64,000 nt of DNA from Haladaptatus halobius. GTDB lineage: Archaea; Halobacteriota; Halobacteria; Halobacteriales; Haladaptataceae. The notes beneath the pieces are model-generated. The model saw only the letters and a program-made list of their open reading frames with translations. It did not search any database and was not told where the DNA came from. The position numbers and the translations under genes were made by a program. Shown piece after piece: positions 1-10,216 of the stretch (the stretch's first letter is position 1; the number at the start of each line of letters is the position of its first letter). The DNA is taken from positions 2,790,001 through 2,854,000 of the forward strand of contig NZ_CP085335.1 of the NCBI RefSeq assembly GCF_020618475.1, written 5' to 3'.

Positions 1-549
1 GTGGAGGCGGGTGAGGGCTGGTACGCCAGTCACGCGTGGAATCCGGCCTTTTTCGCGGGGACGATGACCGTCGCGCTGGAACTGGCCGCCCAGCGCGACT
101 GGTCGGTGCCGGACGCCGTCGTCTGCCCGCTCGGCCACGGTACCCTCTTTCTCGGGGCGTACCGGGGCTTCCGCGCCCTGTTCGACGCGGGGTGGATCGA
201 CGGGATGCCCCGACTGCTCGGCGTGCAGGCCGAGGGTGTCGCACCGATCGCGAGCGAACTCCACGACGCCGACGAGGGGCGAAACGACGTGGCGGACGGT
301 ATCCAGATCGCCCACCCCGCCCGCCGCGACCAGATTACAGACGCAATCGAGGCGACCGACGGCGACGCTATCGCGCTGGACGCGGAGGCGACCCGAGAGG
401 CGCTCGACGCGCTCCACCGGACGGGCTTCTACGTCGAACCGACGAGCGCCGTGGCGGTCGCCGGGTTATCGGCGTACCGCGAACGCGGTGTCCTCGACGA
501 AGACGCGGGCGTGGTCGTTCCGCTCACCGGTCACGGACTGAAATCGTAG
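1..549 (+). CDS. Threonine synthase-family PLP enzyme, C-terminal part
   Basis: This is the 3' end of a fold-type II PLP enzyme; the window begins inside the gene, so the Schiff-base lysine region is missing. A phosphate-binding-like glycine stretch (LGHGTLFLGAYRGF, about residues 44-57) and the ending VEPTSAVAVAG ... PLTGHGLKS are typical of threonine synthase and its close paralogues. Threonine synthase converts O-phosphohomoserine to threonine. A related PLP lyase cannot be excluded without the N-terminus. The first base is a GTG that probably lies inside the reading frame and is not a start. Confidence 0.7.
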   Translation: MEAGEGWYASHAWNPAFFAGTMTVALELAAQRDWSVPDAVVCPLGHGTLFLGAYRGFRALFDAGWIDGMPRLLGVQAEGVAPIASELHDADEGRNDVADGIQIAHPARRDQITDAIEATDGDAIALDAEATREALDALHRTGFYVEPTSAVAVAGLSAYRERGVLDEDAGVVVPLTGHGLKS

Positions 550-641
550 CGTTCCTCCAGCATTTTCGGCCTCGTCGCTCTTCATAATTTTACTACGATT
601 AGGGTAGATTTACTTCGTCTCAGGATATATTATTAAAATGT

Positions 642-1842
642 TTGTCAAGTCAATATTATACAACGAGAAGAAGTGTACTAAAAGGAGTCGCGGCCGGAAC
701 GACCGCGCTCGCAGTTCCGGCGGGCGCGAAACGCCCCGAACGAGGACGGAGTCTCGTCGGACGACGCGTCTTCCTGGAATCGGGCGTCGGTCTTGACCTA
801 CCCGCCGGAGCGAACCGCGTCGAAAGTCCCACCGCCGCCGACGCGCTGCTCCTGTCCGCGGATACATCGGTTCCGCGCGGCCGACTCGTGAGCGCGCTGA
901 ACGCGGCGCGCCGATCTCGTTCGTCGGGACTGGTGCCGACGACGCGCTCGTCTCCTTGTTGTACGACGTGCGCCCCTCGAAGGCCGCGGACGCGGCGACG
1001 TCGTCCGCGCTCGAAAAGCCCGCCGACCTCTCGGCGATCTTCGGCGTCAAGTACGACCGAAACGCTCCCGCCTCAGTCGCGGTCGCGTGGCCGCGCGGCG
1101 GCGCCATCGACACGCATCAGTATCGAACCGACAGTCCGTCACGGAGCTATGTCCTCTCCCGAATCGACGGGACGTTCGAACTCGGCGGTGCGACGAGTAC
1201 CCCGACGAGCAGCGCGACGACGATGGCGTACACCTGTCCCGACGCCGAAAGCGGCTGGGACTGCCTCGGCCGGAGCCACGAGGAGAAAGACCTGAACGAA
1301 CACGGGCAGATAGAGAAGTTCGTCTGGGGTGCGAAAGCCGCCAACGAAACCGACCCGAACCGCGATTACTTCTCGTGGAAGACCAAGTTGAGCATGACGC
1401 CCGGCAAGGCGCTCGGTCGCTCTGACTGGATGAACGACTACGTCCTCCGAACAATGGATTTCGAGGACAACTGGCGAAGCACGGCCCCCCGTCCACGAGC
1501 GGGTCGAGCAGTAGTTCGTTCAGCGTCGGCGTCTCGGCGACCGGCTCGGAGGTCGACACGAGCCTCGGGTGGGGCTGGTCGACGGCCCACTCGCACACGA
1601 ACATCGAGGAGACCATCGACCTCGTTGCGGAGAAGGCCACGCACAAGTTCGACCTGAAGTTCGGCGAGAACGTCTCCGAGACGACGTTCAACGCCTACCC
1701 CGGCTACCGAATCGACCCGGCGGACGGGACGACCACGGTGAACTACTCCTACACGACCGATTGGATGTTCAAGGACGACCACTGGTACGGCGACGATACG
1801 TACAAGTACCACATGTACGGCGACGGGACGTGGACGGCCTGA
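642..1842 (+). pseudogene. Tat-exported protein gene with four frame breaks
   Basis: A TTG start at 642 gives a Tat signal (RRSVLKGVAAG followed by a hydrophobic stretch). The recognisable protein then moves between frames: ANEDGVSSDDASSWN from about 733, TAADALLLSADTSVP from about 825, PISFVGTGADDALVSLLYDV from about 911, and from about 1490 VGVSATGSEVDTSLGWGWS to the TGA at 1840-1842. Breaks lie near 722-735, 805-825, 900-910 and 1480 (next to a C6 run). The restored product would be about 400 residues, secreted, with no family recognised. A TATA-like tatatta lies just upstream of the start. Four breaks in 1.2 kb argue for a decayed gene, unless the local sequence is poor. Confidence 0.7.
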
Positions 1843-1885
1843 ACTCTCGACCGACGCTTAGTTCTTCGAATCCCCGACCGCTCGG

Positions 1886-3172
1886 CTATCGCTCCGGATG
1901 CGTCGGCGCGTCGAATCCGCCTCTGACGAGGGGTTTTGCGATGTGCCTGCGCGCCTCCGGCGGCACCTCGTACCACCCCGGTTCCAGTTCGCGCTCGACC
2001 TCCCGTTCGACCTTTTCGTCCGCTCGCGTTCCGCAATCACGACACCGATAGCCCTGTCCCGCTCCCGCGCTCTTCATCGAGCGTCCGCAGTTCGAACAGC
2101 TTGGCGTGACGAGTTCGGTCGTGTCGAGGTCTCGCACCGCGAATTTCTCCAGCTTCAGGGTTCCTCGGGCGACCTCGCCGCAAGCCGTGATTCGGTCGCC
2201 GGCCCGGAGGTCTCTGACGCGGTTCCGAAACCGCTTCGTCGGTTCGAAGGCGGCACAGCGCAGTTCGCTCCGTCCGTCCGCCAAAGCGAAGAAAACGTGC
2301 CCTCCGCGTCGCGTCTCCGGCTTCGAGACGACGGTTCCAGTGACTCGGTAGGCGCGCCCCTCCGCCACTCCGGAGTCGTCCTCGACCGTTCCGAGGTCGG
2401 CGTCTCGGAGGTGAGCGTCGGTGCCCTGATTCGTCACGAAGAGGGCAGTTCGCGCGACTGGTTCGCCGTCGATTCGGTCGGCGACCCGCCGGACTGCGTC
2501 CGGGTCGTCGCCGCGAATCCCGTGTAGGATGGGACAGGGCGTGCGTGGGACGCAGACCGCCCCGCCAGTTCCGCGGTCGACCGTGTCCCAGACCGCGGGG
2601 TAGGCGTCGTCCGCGGCGTCGAACACCGACTCCACATCCACCTCGCGGGGCGTCCCCCAACGTTCGGCTTCGCGGTAGGAGATGTGCTCGTAAGTCCACT
2701 CGGCGAACGCGACCCAACTCCCAACCGCGGCCAGCGCGCCGATCTTTCCGCGGGCGTTTTTCCACCCCGCGTGGCGGTAGTCCGCCGCTTCGATGCGTCG
2801 CTCGGCGTCCTCGCGGGAGAGGTGCTCTCGAACCGCGGAACGGGCGAACACGGCGACTTGGTCGGGCGTCTCGTCAGGGGCGTGCGGCGCGACCACGAGT
2901 CCGGGATTTGTCTTCGGGTCGTCCGTCTCGGCGGCGGCTTCGAGTTCGTCGCGTGCGAGTTCGAACGCCCGCTTCGGATCGAGGTCGGTGTGGATAGCGA
3001 GCGCGGCGTTTCCTCGCGTCTTGTGCTTCACGGCGGGGTTGAGGCGAACGAGGAGCAGTCGCTCCACGTCACCTCCCGCCTCTCGAACGCGCTCCGCGAC
3101 GCGCGCCGCGAGGTGGGTCGTGCACATCCCGCGTTCGCGGGAGTCGGTGTCGTCGAGACCGATGACCGTCAC
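1886..3172 (-). CDS. tiaS: tRNA(Ile2) 2-agmatinylcytidine synthetase TiaS
   Basis: The 428-residue protein matches TiaS, which uses ATP to attach agmatine to C34 of the CAU anticodon of archaeal tRNA-Ile2 so that it reads AUA and not AUG. The N-terminus has the IGLDDTDS phosphate/ATP-binding motif. A central kinase-like region follows, then an OB-fold segment ([19 protein letters not shown]) and a C-terminal zinc ribbon with CSNCG and CRDCG. The length and domain order are complete for the family. The ATG at 3172 precedes the conserved motif directly. The gene lies convergent to the broken exported-protein gene. Confidence 0.93.
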   Translation of the reverse strand: MTVIGLDDTDSRERGMCTTHLAARVAERVREAGGDVERLLLVRLNPAVKHKTRGNAALAIHTDLDPKRAFELARDELEAAAETDDPKTNPGLVVAPHAPDETPDQVAVFARSAVREHLSREDAERRIEAADYRHAGWKNARGKIGALAAVGSWVAFAEWTYEHISYREAERWGTPREVDVESVFDAADDAYPAVWDTVDRGTGGAVCVPRTPCPILHGIRGDDPDAVRRVADRIDGEPVARTALFVTNQGTDAHLRDADLGTVEDDSGVAEGRAYRVTGTVVSKPETRRGGHVFFALADGRSELRCAAFEPTKRFRNRVRDLRAGDRITACGEVARGTLKLEKFAVRDLDTTELVTPSCSNCGRSMKSAGAGQGYRCRDCGTRADEKVEREVERELEPGWYEVPPEARRHIAKPLVRGGFDAPTHPER

Positions 3173-3290
3173 GTCCGGGGATTACCGCGTGGTGGATTAA
3201 CGACTTTCGGAGCCGCGTTGCGGTATATGAATCTATCGCCGTCGCTCTCCGCAATCGCAAGACTGCGGCACGGTGTTCCGACAAAACGTA

Positions 3291-3297
3291 TTTATAT
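3291..3297 (+). promoter_or_regulatory. TATA box of the COG1395 regulator
   Basis: The sequence tttatat sits about 25 bases upstream of the ATG at 3319. That spacing places the transcription start on or next to the start codon, as expected for a leaderless haloarchaeal mRNA. Confidence 0.6.
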
Positions 3298-3318
3298 TGG
3301 AATCACTTACCTCTCACT

Positions 3319-4266
3319 ATGTCTCGGTCTGCACTGGTCGACAACGTGACTGCGATGCTCGACGACGCAGGGTTCGCGGTTAGCGACCGGTGTGCTATTC
3401 GACCGAAGAGCTTCGACGTGGCGGCTCGACGCGGCTCCGACCTGCTACTGTTGAAGATCCTCGGAAACATCGATGCGTTCGACGCCGAGACCGGCGTGGA
3501 GATGCGACGGCTCGGCACTTACCTCGAAGCGACGCCGATTGTCATCGGTCTGCGCTCTCGAAACCAAGACCTCGAACCCGGCGTGGTGTACTTCCGCCAC
3601 GGCGTGCCGGTGTTCAGCCCCGACACGGCGCTCGACCTCTTCGTCGAAGGCGTGCCGCCGCTGGTGTACGCCGCGCCCGGCGGTCTGTACGTCAACATCG
3701 ACGGTGACGTGTTACAGGACGAGCGCAAAGAGCGCGGGTGGAGCCTCGGCCAGCTCGCCACCGAACTCGGCGTCTCCCGCCGAACCGTCTCGAAGTACGA
3801 GGACGGTATGAACGCCAGCGTGGACGTGGCGATCGCACTCGAAGATCTGTTCGACCGGGAACTGACCAGCCCGGTGGAAGTGTTCGAAGGTGCTGAGGAG
3901 GTCATCGAGAATTCCGAACTGGACGAACCGGAAGCCGAACCGGACGACCAGCATATGTTCACCGTGCTCACCCGCGTCGGCTTCACGGTGCATCCGACGA
4001 CTCGCGCCCCATTCAAGACCGTGAGCGAGGACGAGCAGGAAGACCGCGTCCTGACAAGTCACTCGGCGTTCAACCGCACCGCCGAGAAGCGCGCTCGAAT
4101 CATGAGTTCCATCAGTCACGTTGCGCGCACTCGGTCGGTCTATTTCGTGGACTCGGCGCGGCGCGAGACCGTCGACGACACCGCGCTGGTCGAACGCGAA
4201 GAGGTCGAAGGAATCGACGACCCCGACGAACTTCGGAAGCTGATCCGCGAGCGGGCGAAGGCGTAG
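3319..4266 (+). CDS. Archaeal HTH-type transcriptional regulator (COG1395 family)
   Basis: The 315-residue protein belongs to the archaeal regulator family of MJ1545 (COG1395). Residues 1-120 form a conserved N-terminal domain that resembles a degenerate nuclease fold. A Cro/C1-type helix-turn-helix follows at about 135-165 ([25 protein letters not shown]). The C-terminal 100 residues include a second conserved domain ([17 protein letters not shown]). Its target is unknown. It is monocistronic with its own TATA box. Confidence 0.85.
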   Translation: MSRSALVDNVTAMLDDAGFAVSDRCAIRPKSFDVAARRGSDLLLLKILGNIDAFDAETGVEMRRLGTYLEATPIVIGLRSRNQDLEPGVVYFRHGVPVFSPDTALDLFVEGVPPLVYAAPGGLYVNIDGDVLQDERKERGWSLGQLATELGVSRRTVSKYEDGMNASVDVAIALEDLFDRELTSPVEVFEGAEEVIENSELDEPEAEPDDQHMFTVLTRVGFTVHPTTRAPFKTVSEDEQEDRVLTSHSAFNRTAEKRARIMSSISHVARTRSVYFVDSARRETVDDTALVEREEVEGIDDPDELRKLIRERAKA

Positions 4267-4302
4267 TCGGTCGACTCGATTCGCTTTTCAGCCTCCCCCG
4301 CC

Positions 4303-4473
4303 CTATCCGTCGTCCCCACCGCCCTCTCCACCTTCTCCGCCTTCACCGCCCTCCCCGCCTTCTCCTCCTTCTCCTCCCCCGCTATCCTCACCGCCTCCGC
4401 CGAATCGCGCACAGCCGGCGAGGCCGCCGATGAGCAGACCGGTCGCACCGAGCAGTTGGCGTCGAGTCGTCAT
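4303..4473 (-). CDS. Small Tat lipoprotein with a Gly-Gly-Glu tail
   Basis: The ATG at 4473 gives 56 residues: TTRRQLLGATGLLIGG, then the lipobox LAGC, then almost only glycine and glutamate. The GGE unit repeats about six times and the end is DDG. Twin arginines and the lipobox indicate Tat export and lipid anchoring outside the membrane. The tail is low complexity, encoded by repeated cct/ctc triplets on the + strand. The mature peptide is too short for an enzyme, and no function can be assigned. Confidence 0.55.
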   Translation of the reverse strand: MTTRRQLLGATGLLIGGLAGCARFGGGGEDSGGGEGGEGGEGGEGGEGGEGGGDDG

Positions 4474-4723
4474 GTTCGTCGCTACGTGCGGGACTGTGGT
4501 AAATCGGATGGCCCGACGGCAAAAATGACGATCCCTGCATGGGGAGCGATAGCACCAAGGCTGAAGACGGTGTGGCTTCGTGTTGTTCGGTGGTCGATAC
4601 TCGTTCGCGGGCGGTACGGTTACTTTGCGGGCTGTACTCGATTCGTCGTAAGCCGACATTTCGTCGTAACTATACGACAGATGGTGTTCCAGTTCGTCTT
4701 CTACGTTAATATCTGCAGTAGTT

Positions 4724-4972
4724 TTAACTCCCGTACGTCTCTTCGAGATAGTTCACGATGTCGTCGCTCTCGGCCATCCCCTCCACGCCGTGCTCCGGGT
4801 CGACCAGCACCGGGACGCCGGTCTGACCGCTCACTTCCTCCACTTCGGTGCGCTCTGCGTGGGCGCGCGGGACGTAATGGGATTCGTAGTCGAGTTCGAG
4901 TTCGTCCAGTTTCCGCGTCACCTTCGCGCAGAACGGGCAGCCTTCGAGTTCGTACAGTTCGAGATTCGACAT
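4724..4972 (-). CDS. Glutaredoxin / GST-N domain thiol protein
   Basis: The ATG at 4972 is chosen because it begins right before the thioredoxin-fold strand (MSNLELYELEGCPFCAKV); an upstream ATG would add 16 basic residues. The protein has 82 residues, the CPFC redox motif at the first helix, the cis-proline motif TGVPVLVD, and the ending ESDDIVNYLEETYG typical of glutaredoxin and GST N-terminal domains. It probably exchanges electrons with small thiols such as gamma-glutamylcysteine in haloarchaea; the partner is inferred. Confidence 0.85.
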   Translation of the reverse strand: MSNLELYELEGCPFCAKVTRKLDELELDYESHYVPRAHAERTEVEEVSGQTGVPVLVDPEHGVEGMAESDDIVNYLEETYGS

Positions 4973-5128
4973 GCGCGAACGTAGGAACGGACGAAACAAG
5001 AGTTTGTTGTTGGTGAGCAAATCCGCTGGATTTGCGAGGGACAGAACGAGGCGGTTCGTCTTCCGGCGGTGAGCAACTCCGACGGACTTGCGAAGTGCGA
5101 AAGACGCGGTAAAAAGCGACTCGTCGAT

Positions 5129-6562
5129 TCAGACGTTCGCCTGTAGGAATCCGCCGGTTCGGACGACAAAGTAGATAACGAACGCCAGCGCCAGCGCCCA
5201 CTGGCCGGGGCGCACGTCGCGCCACTCGCCGGTTGCCACCTTCACGATGGGGTAGCTGACGATACCCGCAGCGATACCGTAGGCGATGGAGAACGTCAGC
5301 GGCATGATGATGATTGTCATCCCCGCCGGAATCGTGTGGGTGATGTCGTCCCACTGGATGTCGGTGACGTTGCCGAGCATGATGATGGCGACGACGACTA
5401 GCGCGATGTGGGACGCGTACAGCGGAATCGCCGCCGCGAGGGGAACGATAGCCAGCGACGCGACGAAGAGGAGACCGACCACGAGCGCGGTCATGCCGGT
5501 TCGACCACCTTCTTCGACGCCGGTCGCGGACTCGATGTAGGTCGTCACCGTCGAAGTGCCGAGAATGCCGCCGACCGTCGTCCCAACCGCGTCGGCCATC
5601 AGCGGTTTCTCGACCTCGGGGAGATTCCCGTCTTCGTCGAGGAATCCAGCTATCTGTCCAACGCCGGTTAGGGTTCCCGCGGTGTCGAAGAAGTCTACGA
5701 AGAAGAACGTGAAGACGATGAGAGCGAACGTGAACTCGTCGACGTTGTCGAATCCTTCCAGAAACGCGCCGACGAGCGGCGTGATGTCGTACTGCGCTTG
5801 CGTCATCTGGGAGAAGTCGAAGCCGCCGTTCTGGACGAACGCAGGCGCGACGACGCCGGAATCGACCAGTCCCGCGAACGTGACGATACCCCCGAGGAGG
5901 GTAGTCAGGAGGACGCCGATGATGATAGAACCGGTCATTCCACGAGCGTAGAGCCCGAGCGTCAAAAAGAGGCCGATGACTGAGAGGATGGCGACCGGGT
6001 TCTGTGCGACGCTCCCGAGCGTGACGTACGTCGCCGGGTCGGCGACGACGATCTGCATCTCCTCCAACCCGATGATGGCGAGGAACAGTCCGATACCCGT
6101 CCCGACGGCGAACTTGACGGGTTCGGGGAATAGGTAGATGACGTACTTTCGTGCACCGATCACCGTGAGGATGATGAAGATGACGCCTTCCGTGACGACC
6201 GCCGCGAGGGCGGTTCGCCACGAGATGCCGAGCGTGCCGACGACTGTGAACGCGAAGAAGGCGTTCAAGCCGAGGCCCGGCGCTTGCGCGAAGGGCCGTT
6301 TCGCGTAGAAGGCCATCACGAAGATGGCGACCGCCGCCGACAAGATGGTGACGACGGCCAGCATCTGCTGTACCTCGCCCGGCGTGTAACCGTCGATGGC
6401 GATTCCCGGTTTGCCGTTCTCGCCGGGGAACATCGTCATGATAGCCGGGTTGACCACCACGATGTAGGACATCGTCAGGAACGTCGTGATTCCCGCGAGA
6501 ACCTCCGTTCTGAGGTCTGTGTCGTGCTCGTCGAAATCGAAGAACTCACCTAGCGCGCCCAT
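5129..6562 (-). CDS. NCS2-family purine permease (AzgA/PbuG type)
   Basis: The 477-residue polytopic protein starts at ATG 6562 (MGALGEFFDFDEH). It shows family hallmarks EVLAGITTFLTMSYIVVVNP, GLGLNAFFAFTVV and a conserved FFVDFFDTAGTLTGV segment. NCS2 proteins of this branch import adenine, guanine or hypoxanthine with protons or sodium. The gene lies next to gfcR, a regulator that carries a PRPP-binding fold. A TATA-like tttaaatag at about 6591-6599 supports the start and implies a leader of about ten bases. Confidence 0.9.
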   Translation of the reverse strand: MGALGEFFDFDEHDTDLRTEVLAGITTFLTMSYIVVVNPAIMTMFPGENGKPGIAIDGYTPGEVQQMLAVVTILSAAVAIFVMAFYAKRPFAQAPGLGLNAFFAFTVVGTLGISWRTALAAVVTEGVIFIILTVIGARKYVIYLFPEPVKFAVGTGIGLFLAIIGLEEMQIVVADPATYVTLGSVAQNPVAILSVIGLFLTLGLYARGMTGSIIIGVLLTTLLGGIVTFAGLVDSGVVAPAFVQNGGFDFSQMTQAQYDITPLVGAFLEGFDNVDEFTFALIVFTFFFVDFFDTAGTLTGVGQIAGFLDEDGNLPEVEKPLMADAVGTTVGGILGTSTVTTYIESATGVEEGGRTGMTALVVGLLFVASLAIVPLAAAIPLYASHIALVVVAIIMLGNVTDIQWDDITHTIPAGMTIIIMPLTFSIAYGIAAGIVSYPIVKVATGEWRDVRPGQWALALAFVIYFVVRTGGFLQANV

Positions 6563-6655
6563 GTTGCACACTTGAGCATGCTTGTTGGTATCTATTTAAA
6601 CATTTTCGTCCCACTCGACCAGATTATGCACGAATTTGCTCATCAAGCGTGCGAG

Positions 6656-7369
6656 CTACTCGAACGAGGCGAGCGCACCCACGGGTGCCTCGGTTCGCCC
6701 TTCGGCGCGTTCGATGCCCTCCGTCCCCGCCGCGATGAGGGCGAAGACGCCGCCCACGTCGGCGCCCGCGTCGTCGGCGATGTCGAGCAACAATTCCTGC
6801 GTTTCGCCGGAGCGAATTAAGTCGTCCACGACCAGCACGGTTTCGCCGGGCGCGATGGCCGAGGCGGGGAGGTAGTAGGTGAGTTCGATGCCTGAAGCAA
6901 GTCGCTGACGAGCCTCGATGAACTCCTCGACGGCGGTCTCCTTCGACTTCTTCGCGTAGGCGCACCGAGCGCCGAAGTAGCTCGCCATCGCGGCAGCGAG
7001 GGTGATGCCGTCGGTCGCGGCGGTCAACACCACGTCGGGGTGGCCGAAGTCGAATGACTCGGCGGCGACGGGCGCGACGAGGTCGAGGAACGACTGGTCG
7101 AAGACGACACCGGAGTTGTCCACGTACCCCTCGGGGTCGAGGCGAGTGCGAGCTTGGAGTTCCGCCGCGAGCTCCTCGCGTCCGACGCCTTCCACGACCG
7201 CTTCCGCACGGTCGGTGCTCGGCAGGACGTGACCGTTCACGTATCGGTTCAGGTCGCCTGCGGGTAGACCGGTCACCGCGGCGAGTTCGTCGTAGGTGCG
7301 AGTCTCCTTCAACATCCGAAGGACGGAGACGGCCTGCAACTGGAGATTGGCCTTCTCTGCTCGGTTCAC
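6656..7369 (-). CDS. gfcR: GfcR-type transcriptional regulator with PRTase fold
   Basis: The GTG at 7369 starts the conserved sequence VNRAEKANLQL and gives 237 residues. Residues 1-65 form an HTH-like domain (TYDELAAVTGLPAGDLNRYVNG). The rest is an orotate phosphoribosyltransferase-like domain with the PRPP loop VLVVDDLIRSGETQELL. In Haloferax volcanii the homologue GfcR activates glucose and fructose degradation genes; the fold was earlier annotated as a second PyrE. A true PyrE lies 3.6 kb away in this window, which supports a regulatory role here. Confidence 0.88.
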   Translation of the reverse strand: MNRAEKANLQLQAVSVLRMLKETRTYDELAAVTGLPAGDLNRYVNGHVLPSTDRAEAVVEGVGREELAAELQARTRLDPEGYVDNSGVVFDQSFLDLVAPVAAESFDFGHPDVVLTAATDGITLAAAMASYFGARCAYAKKSKETAVEEFIEARQRLASGIELTYYLPASAIAPGETVLVVDDLIRSGETQELLLDIADDAGADVGGVFALIAAGTEGIERAEGRTEAPVGALASFE

Positions 7370-7453
7370 ACTCCTACCCTCACCTTCGTGCAACCTTGAA
7401 CACTTCGATGCTAAACGCGATTCGTCTAAGCACAACCGTGTAATCGTACGATG

Positions 7454-9394
7454 TCAGTCGAGGAACTTCGACTCGCGGTGCTTCTCCTCGCGTTCGCGTT
7501 CGAGATGGCGTCGGAAGTCGGCGGGTTCGACGCCGTTTCGCTGGCGCTCCGCTCGGTCGCGGACGGAGATCGTGCCCGATTCCGCTTCGTCGCTTCCGAC
7601 GATGACCATGTACGGAACGCGGTCGTCGTGGCCCGCGCGAATCTTCTTTCCGAGCGTCCAATCGCGGTCGTCCACTTCGACCCGAAATCCTGCGAGTTCG
7701 TCCGCTACGCCCTCGGCGTAGTCCGAATCGTCGTCCGTGATGGGCAGAACGCGAACCTGCTCGGGTGCGAGCCAGAACGGGAACCTCCCGGCGAAGTGTT
7801 CGATGCAGACGCCCATGAACCGCTCTATCGACCCGAGGAGCGCGCGGTGGATCATTACGGGGCGGTGTTCCTCGTTGTCCTCGCCGACGTAGCTGATGTC
7901 GAGTCGTTCCGGTTGCACGAAATCCAACTGCACCGTGCCTATCGTCCACTCGCGTCCGATGGCGTCGTTCGCGTTGATGGCTACCTTCGGCCCGTAGAAC
8001 GCACCTTCTCCATCCGCTATCTCGTAGTCCAGTTCTTCGTCTTCCAGCGCCTCTCGGAGGGCGTCGTGAGCCTGCTCCCAGCGAGCGTCGTCGCCGATGG
8101 CGTCGTCCGGTTTCGTCTCCAGTGCGAGGATAACGTCGAGGTCGAACGCCGCGTACATCTCGCGGATGACGGCCAACGTGCGGGCGATTTCGTCTCGAAT
8201 CTGGTCGGGACGGACGAACGCGTGGCCGTCGTCCTGCGTCAGGCAACGCACTCGTAGCATCCCGGAGAGTTCGCCGGACTGCTCGTTGCGGTAGACCGTC
8301 CCGAACTCTGAGAAGCGAACTGGCAGGTCGCGGTAGGAGCGTCGCCGGAGGTCGTAGATGGACGCGTGGTTCGCGCAGTTCATGGGTTTCAGTCCGTACT
8401 CGCGGCCGTCCTGCTTCCACGCGAACATCTCGCCCTCCTCTTTGAAATGCTCATAGTGACCCGACTTCTTCCAGAGGTCGGCATGGTTGAGTTCGGGCGT
8501 CTTCACCTCGTCGTAGCCCAACTCGGCGTTCTTCTCGCGCACGAACTCCTCTAATTCGCGGCGAATCGCCATCCCGTTCGGGTGGAAGTGGACGCAACCC
8601 GGCGAGTGGTTGGGAACCGAGAACAGCTCCATCTCCTCGCCGATTTTGCGGTGGTCGCGCTTCGCGGCCTCCTTCTTACGGTCGAGGAACTCCGCTAGCT
8701 CCGACTCCCTCTCGAACGCCGTGCCGTAGACTCGCGTGAGCATCGTCTTGTCCTCGTCTCCCCGCCAGTACGCGCCGGCGATTTCGAGGAGCGAGAGCGC
8801 GCCGATGTCGCCCGTGGACCCGACGTGCGGCCCCGCACAGAGGTCTTCGAACTCGCCTTGGCGGTAGAACGTGACCGGTTCGTCCTCGCTCTCGATCTCG
8901 TCCAGCAGTTCTCGTTTGTACGGCTGGTCGGCGAGCCGTTCGCGCGCTTCGTCGGGCGAGACCTCCTCGCGCACGATGTCGTCGTCCGCGGCCACGATGT
9001 CGCCCATCTCGGCCTCGATGTCGGCGAGGTCGTGCTGGTTGAGTTCGACATCGTCGAAGTCGTAGTAGAAGCCGTCGTCCGTCGGCGGTCCGATGGCGAG
9101 TTTCGCGTTCGGGAACCGGCGCAGGACGGCCTGCGCGAGGACGTGCGCGGCGGAGTGACGCAGGACGCGGACGTACTCCGCTGAGTCGGGCGTGACGATC
9201 CGCAAATCGGCGTTGGAGGCAATTCGATGCTCCGGGGCGACGAGGTCGCCGTCGACGACTCCGGCGACGCAGTCGTCGCCCAGTCCAGAGCCGATGTCGT
9301 ACGCGACGGCCTCGACCGAAATCGGGCGGTCGAAGGCGCGTTTCGATCCGTCGGGAAGCGATACGACTACTCGTGGAGATGACCGTTGGTTCAT
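7454..9394 (-). CDS. thrS: Threonyl-tRNA synthetase
   Basis: The 646-residue enzyme charges tRNA-Thr. It has an N-terminal TGS domain (residues 8-70), the editing-domain motif HSAAH (80-84), class II motifs (FRNEQSGELSG-like region in YRNEQSGELSGMLRVR, and the late LLGSIERFMGV motif) and an anticodon-binding C-terminus. The editing HxxxH motif marks the bacterial type of ThrRS, which is usual in haloarchaea. The frame is uninterrupted over 1.9 kb. The ATG at 9394 agrees with the family length. Confidence 0.95.
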   Translation of the reverse strand: MNQRSSPRVVVSLPDGSKRAFDRPISVEAVAYDIGSGLGDDCVAGVVDGDLVAPEHRIASNADLRIVTPDSAEYVRVLRHSAAHVLAQAVLRRFPNAKLAIGPPTDDGFYYDFDDVELNQHDLADIEAEMGDIVAADDDIVREEVSPDEARERLADQPYKRELLDEIESEDEPVTFYRQGEFEDLCAGPHVGSTGDIGALSLLEIAGAYWRGDEDKTMLTRVYGTAFERESELAEFLDRKKEAAKRDHRKIGEEMELFSVPNHSPGCVHFHPNGMAIRRELEEFVREKNAELGYDEVKTPELNHADLWKKSGHYEHFKEEGEMFAWKQDGREYGLKPMNCANHASIYDLRRRSYRDLPVRFSEFGTVYRNEQSGELSGMLRVRCLTQDDGHAFVRPDQIRDEIARTLAVIREMYAAFDLDVILALETKPDDAIGDDARWEQAHDALREALEDEELDYEIADGEGAFYGPKVAINANDAIGREWTIGTVQLDFVQPERLDISYVGEDNEEHRPVMIHRALLGSIERFMGVCIEHFAGRFPFWLAPEQVRVLPITDDDSDYAEGVADELAGFRVEVDDRDWTLGKKIRAGHDDRVPYMVIVGSDEAESGTISVRDRAERQRNGVEPADFRRHLEREREEKHRESKFLD

Positions 9395-9768
9395 GGTTGT
9401 GACTCGTGATTCGCATTTCGGTTACGGTATCGCCGCGCTCCATTCACGAGTGCGCGAATCGGATTCGAACGAATCCTCTCGTCCGGAGACGCTTCGCTCC
9501 TCGTGTCGAGAGCGGGCGGAGAAGCGACGATGGTGGTGACTAGATTAGCGGGCGAGAACCCGGCGTGTAAAGTAGCCACCTATCATCGTGTTGCTCAGGA
9601 GAGAATAATCGCAGTATCGTATAAATATCTTCCGCAGGTTTGGTATTGGATTTCGTGCGGAACCGGTTCCGCGGTACCACCCTCGAAGCCCCCGAGAGTA
9701 CAGCCAGAAGTCGTCATGAGGGACGAGCGACGAAAAAGCAGATAATTGCTCACCGAATTCGAGAGCAT
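9395..9768. other. Intergenic stretch with a 16-bp perfect palindrome
   Basis: No gene is supported between thrS and the next locus. A perfect palindrome, gcggaaccggttccgc, occupies 9657-9672 and is followed by gtac. A TATA-like ataaatat sits at about 9621-9628. The palindrome could be an operator for a dimeric regulator; nothing else is recognisable. Confidence 0.4.
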
Positions 9769-10099
9769 ATGACTCCACCGTCCACGACGCTCGACTTCGC
9801 GCTCGCCACCGTCGCGTTGGTCGGGTCGTTCTGGTGGTTCGTCCGGACGCGAAACGACTCTAGAATCGGAATCGTACCGAAGTACAACCGCGGGACTGGC
9901 TCTCCTCGGAGCGTGTGGACTACTCTGGTGGACGCTCGTTCGATTTCGATTCATCGGCGCGGTGGTTCACCGGAGTAGCGGATTCGCCGATTCCGGCCCC
10001 TACTGGCGAATCCTTCCGGCTATCGGTGCAGAGGCGGTGAGTGTAGTTCTCTTGGTGGCGGTACTCGTCGCCGATATCGGTCGGTTCCGGGACGATTAA
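9769..10099 (+). pseudogene. Small membrane protein gene with a frameshift
   Basis: The ATG at 9769 opens MTPPSTTLDFALATVALVG, a hydrophobic helix. Near 9885 the sense frame changes, and the protein continues as AGLALLGACGLLWWTLVRF, then VHRSSGFADSGPYWRILPA, then a last helix (VVLLVAVLVADIGRF) up to the TAA at 10097-10099. The restored protein is about 110 residues with three membrane helices. The upstream frame reads on into arginine-rich out-of-frame sequence, which marks the break. The family was not recognised. Confidence 0.6.
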
Positions 10100-10216
10100 T
10101 ACAATTATGATGACATTTTCCAACGACGGTGACGGAAGGGATTACGAGAAATCGACAAAGCGTGGTGTCTCTTACTGAGGCTCGAACCAACCGAAAACGA
10201 CTGCAACGACTTCCCG

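Noticed and set aside
7451..8257. A 268-residue plus-strand frame over thrS
   Set aside because: It is a shadow of thrS.
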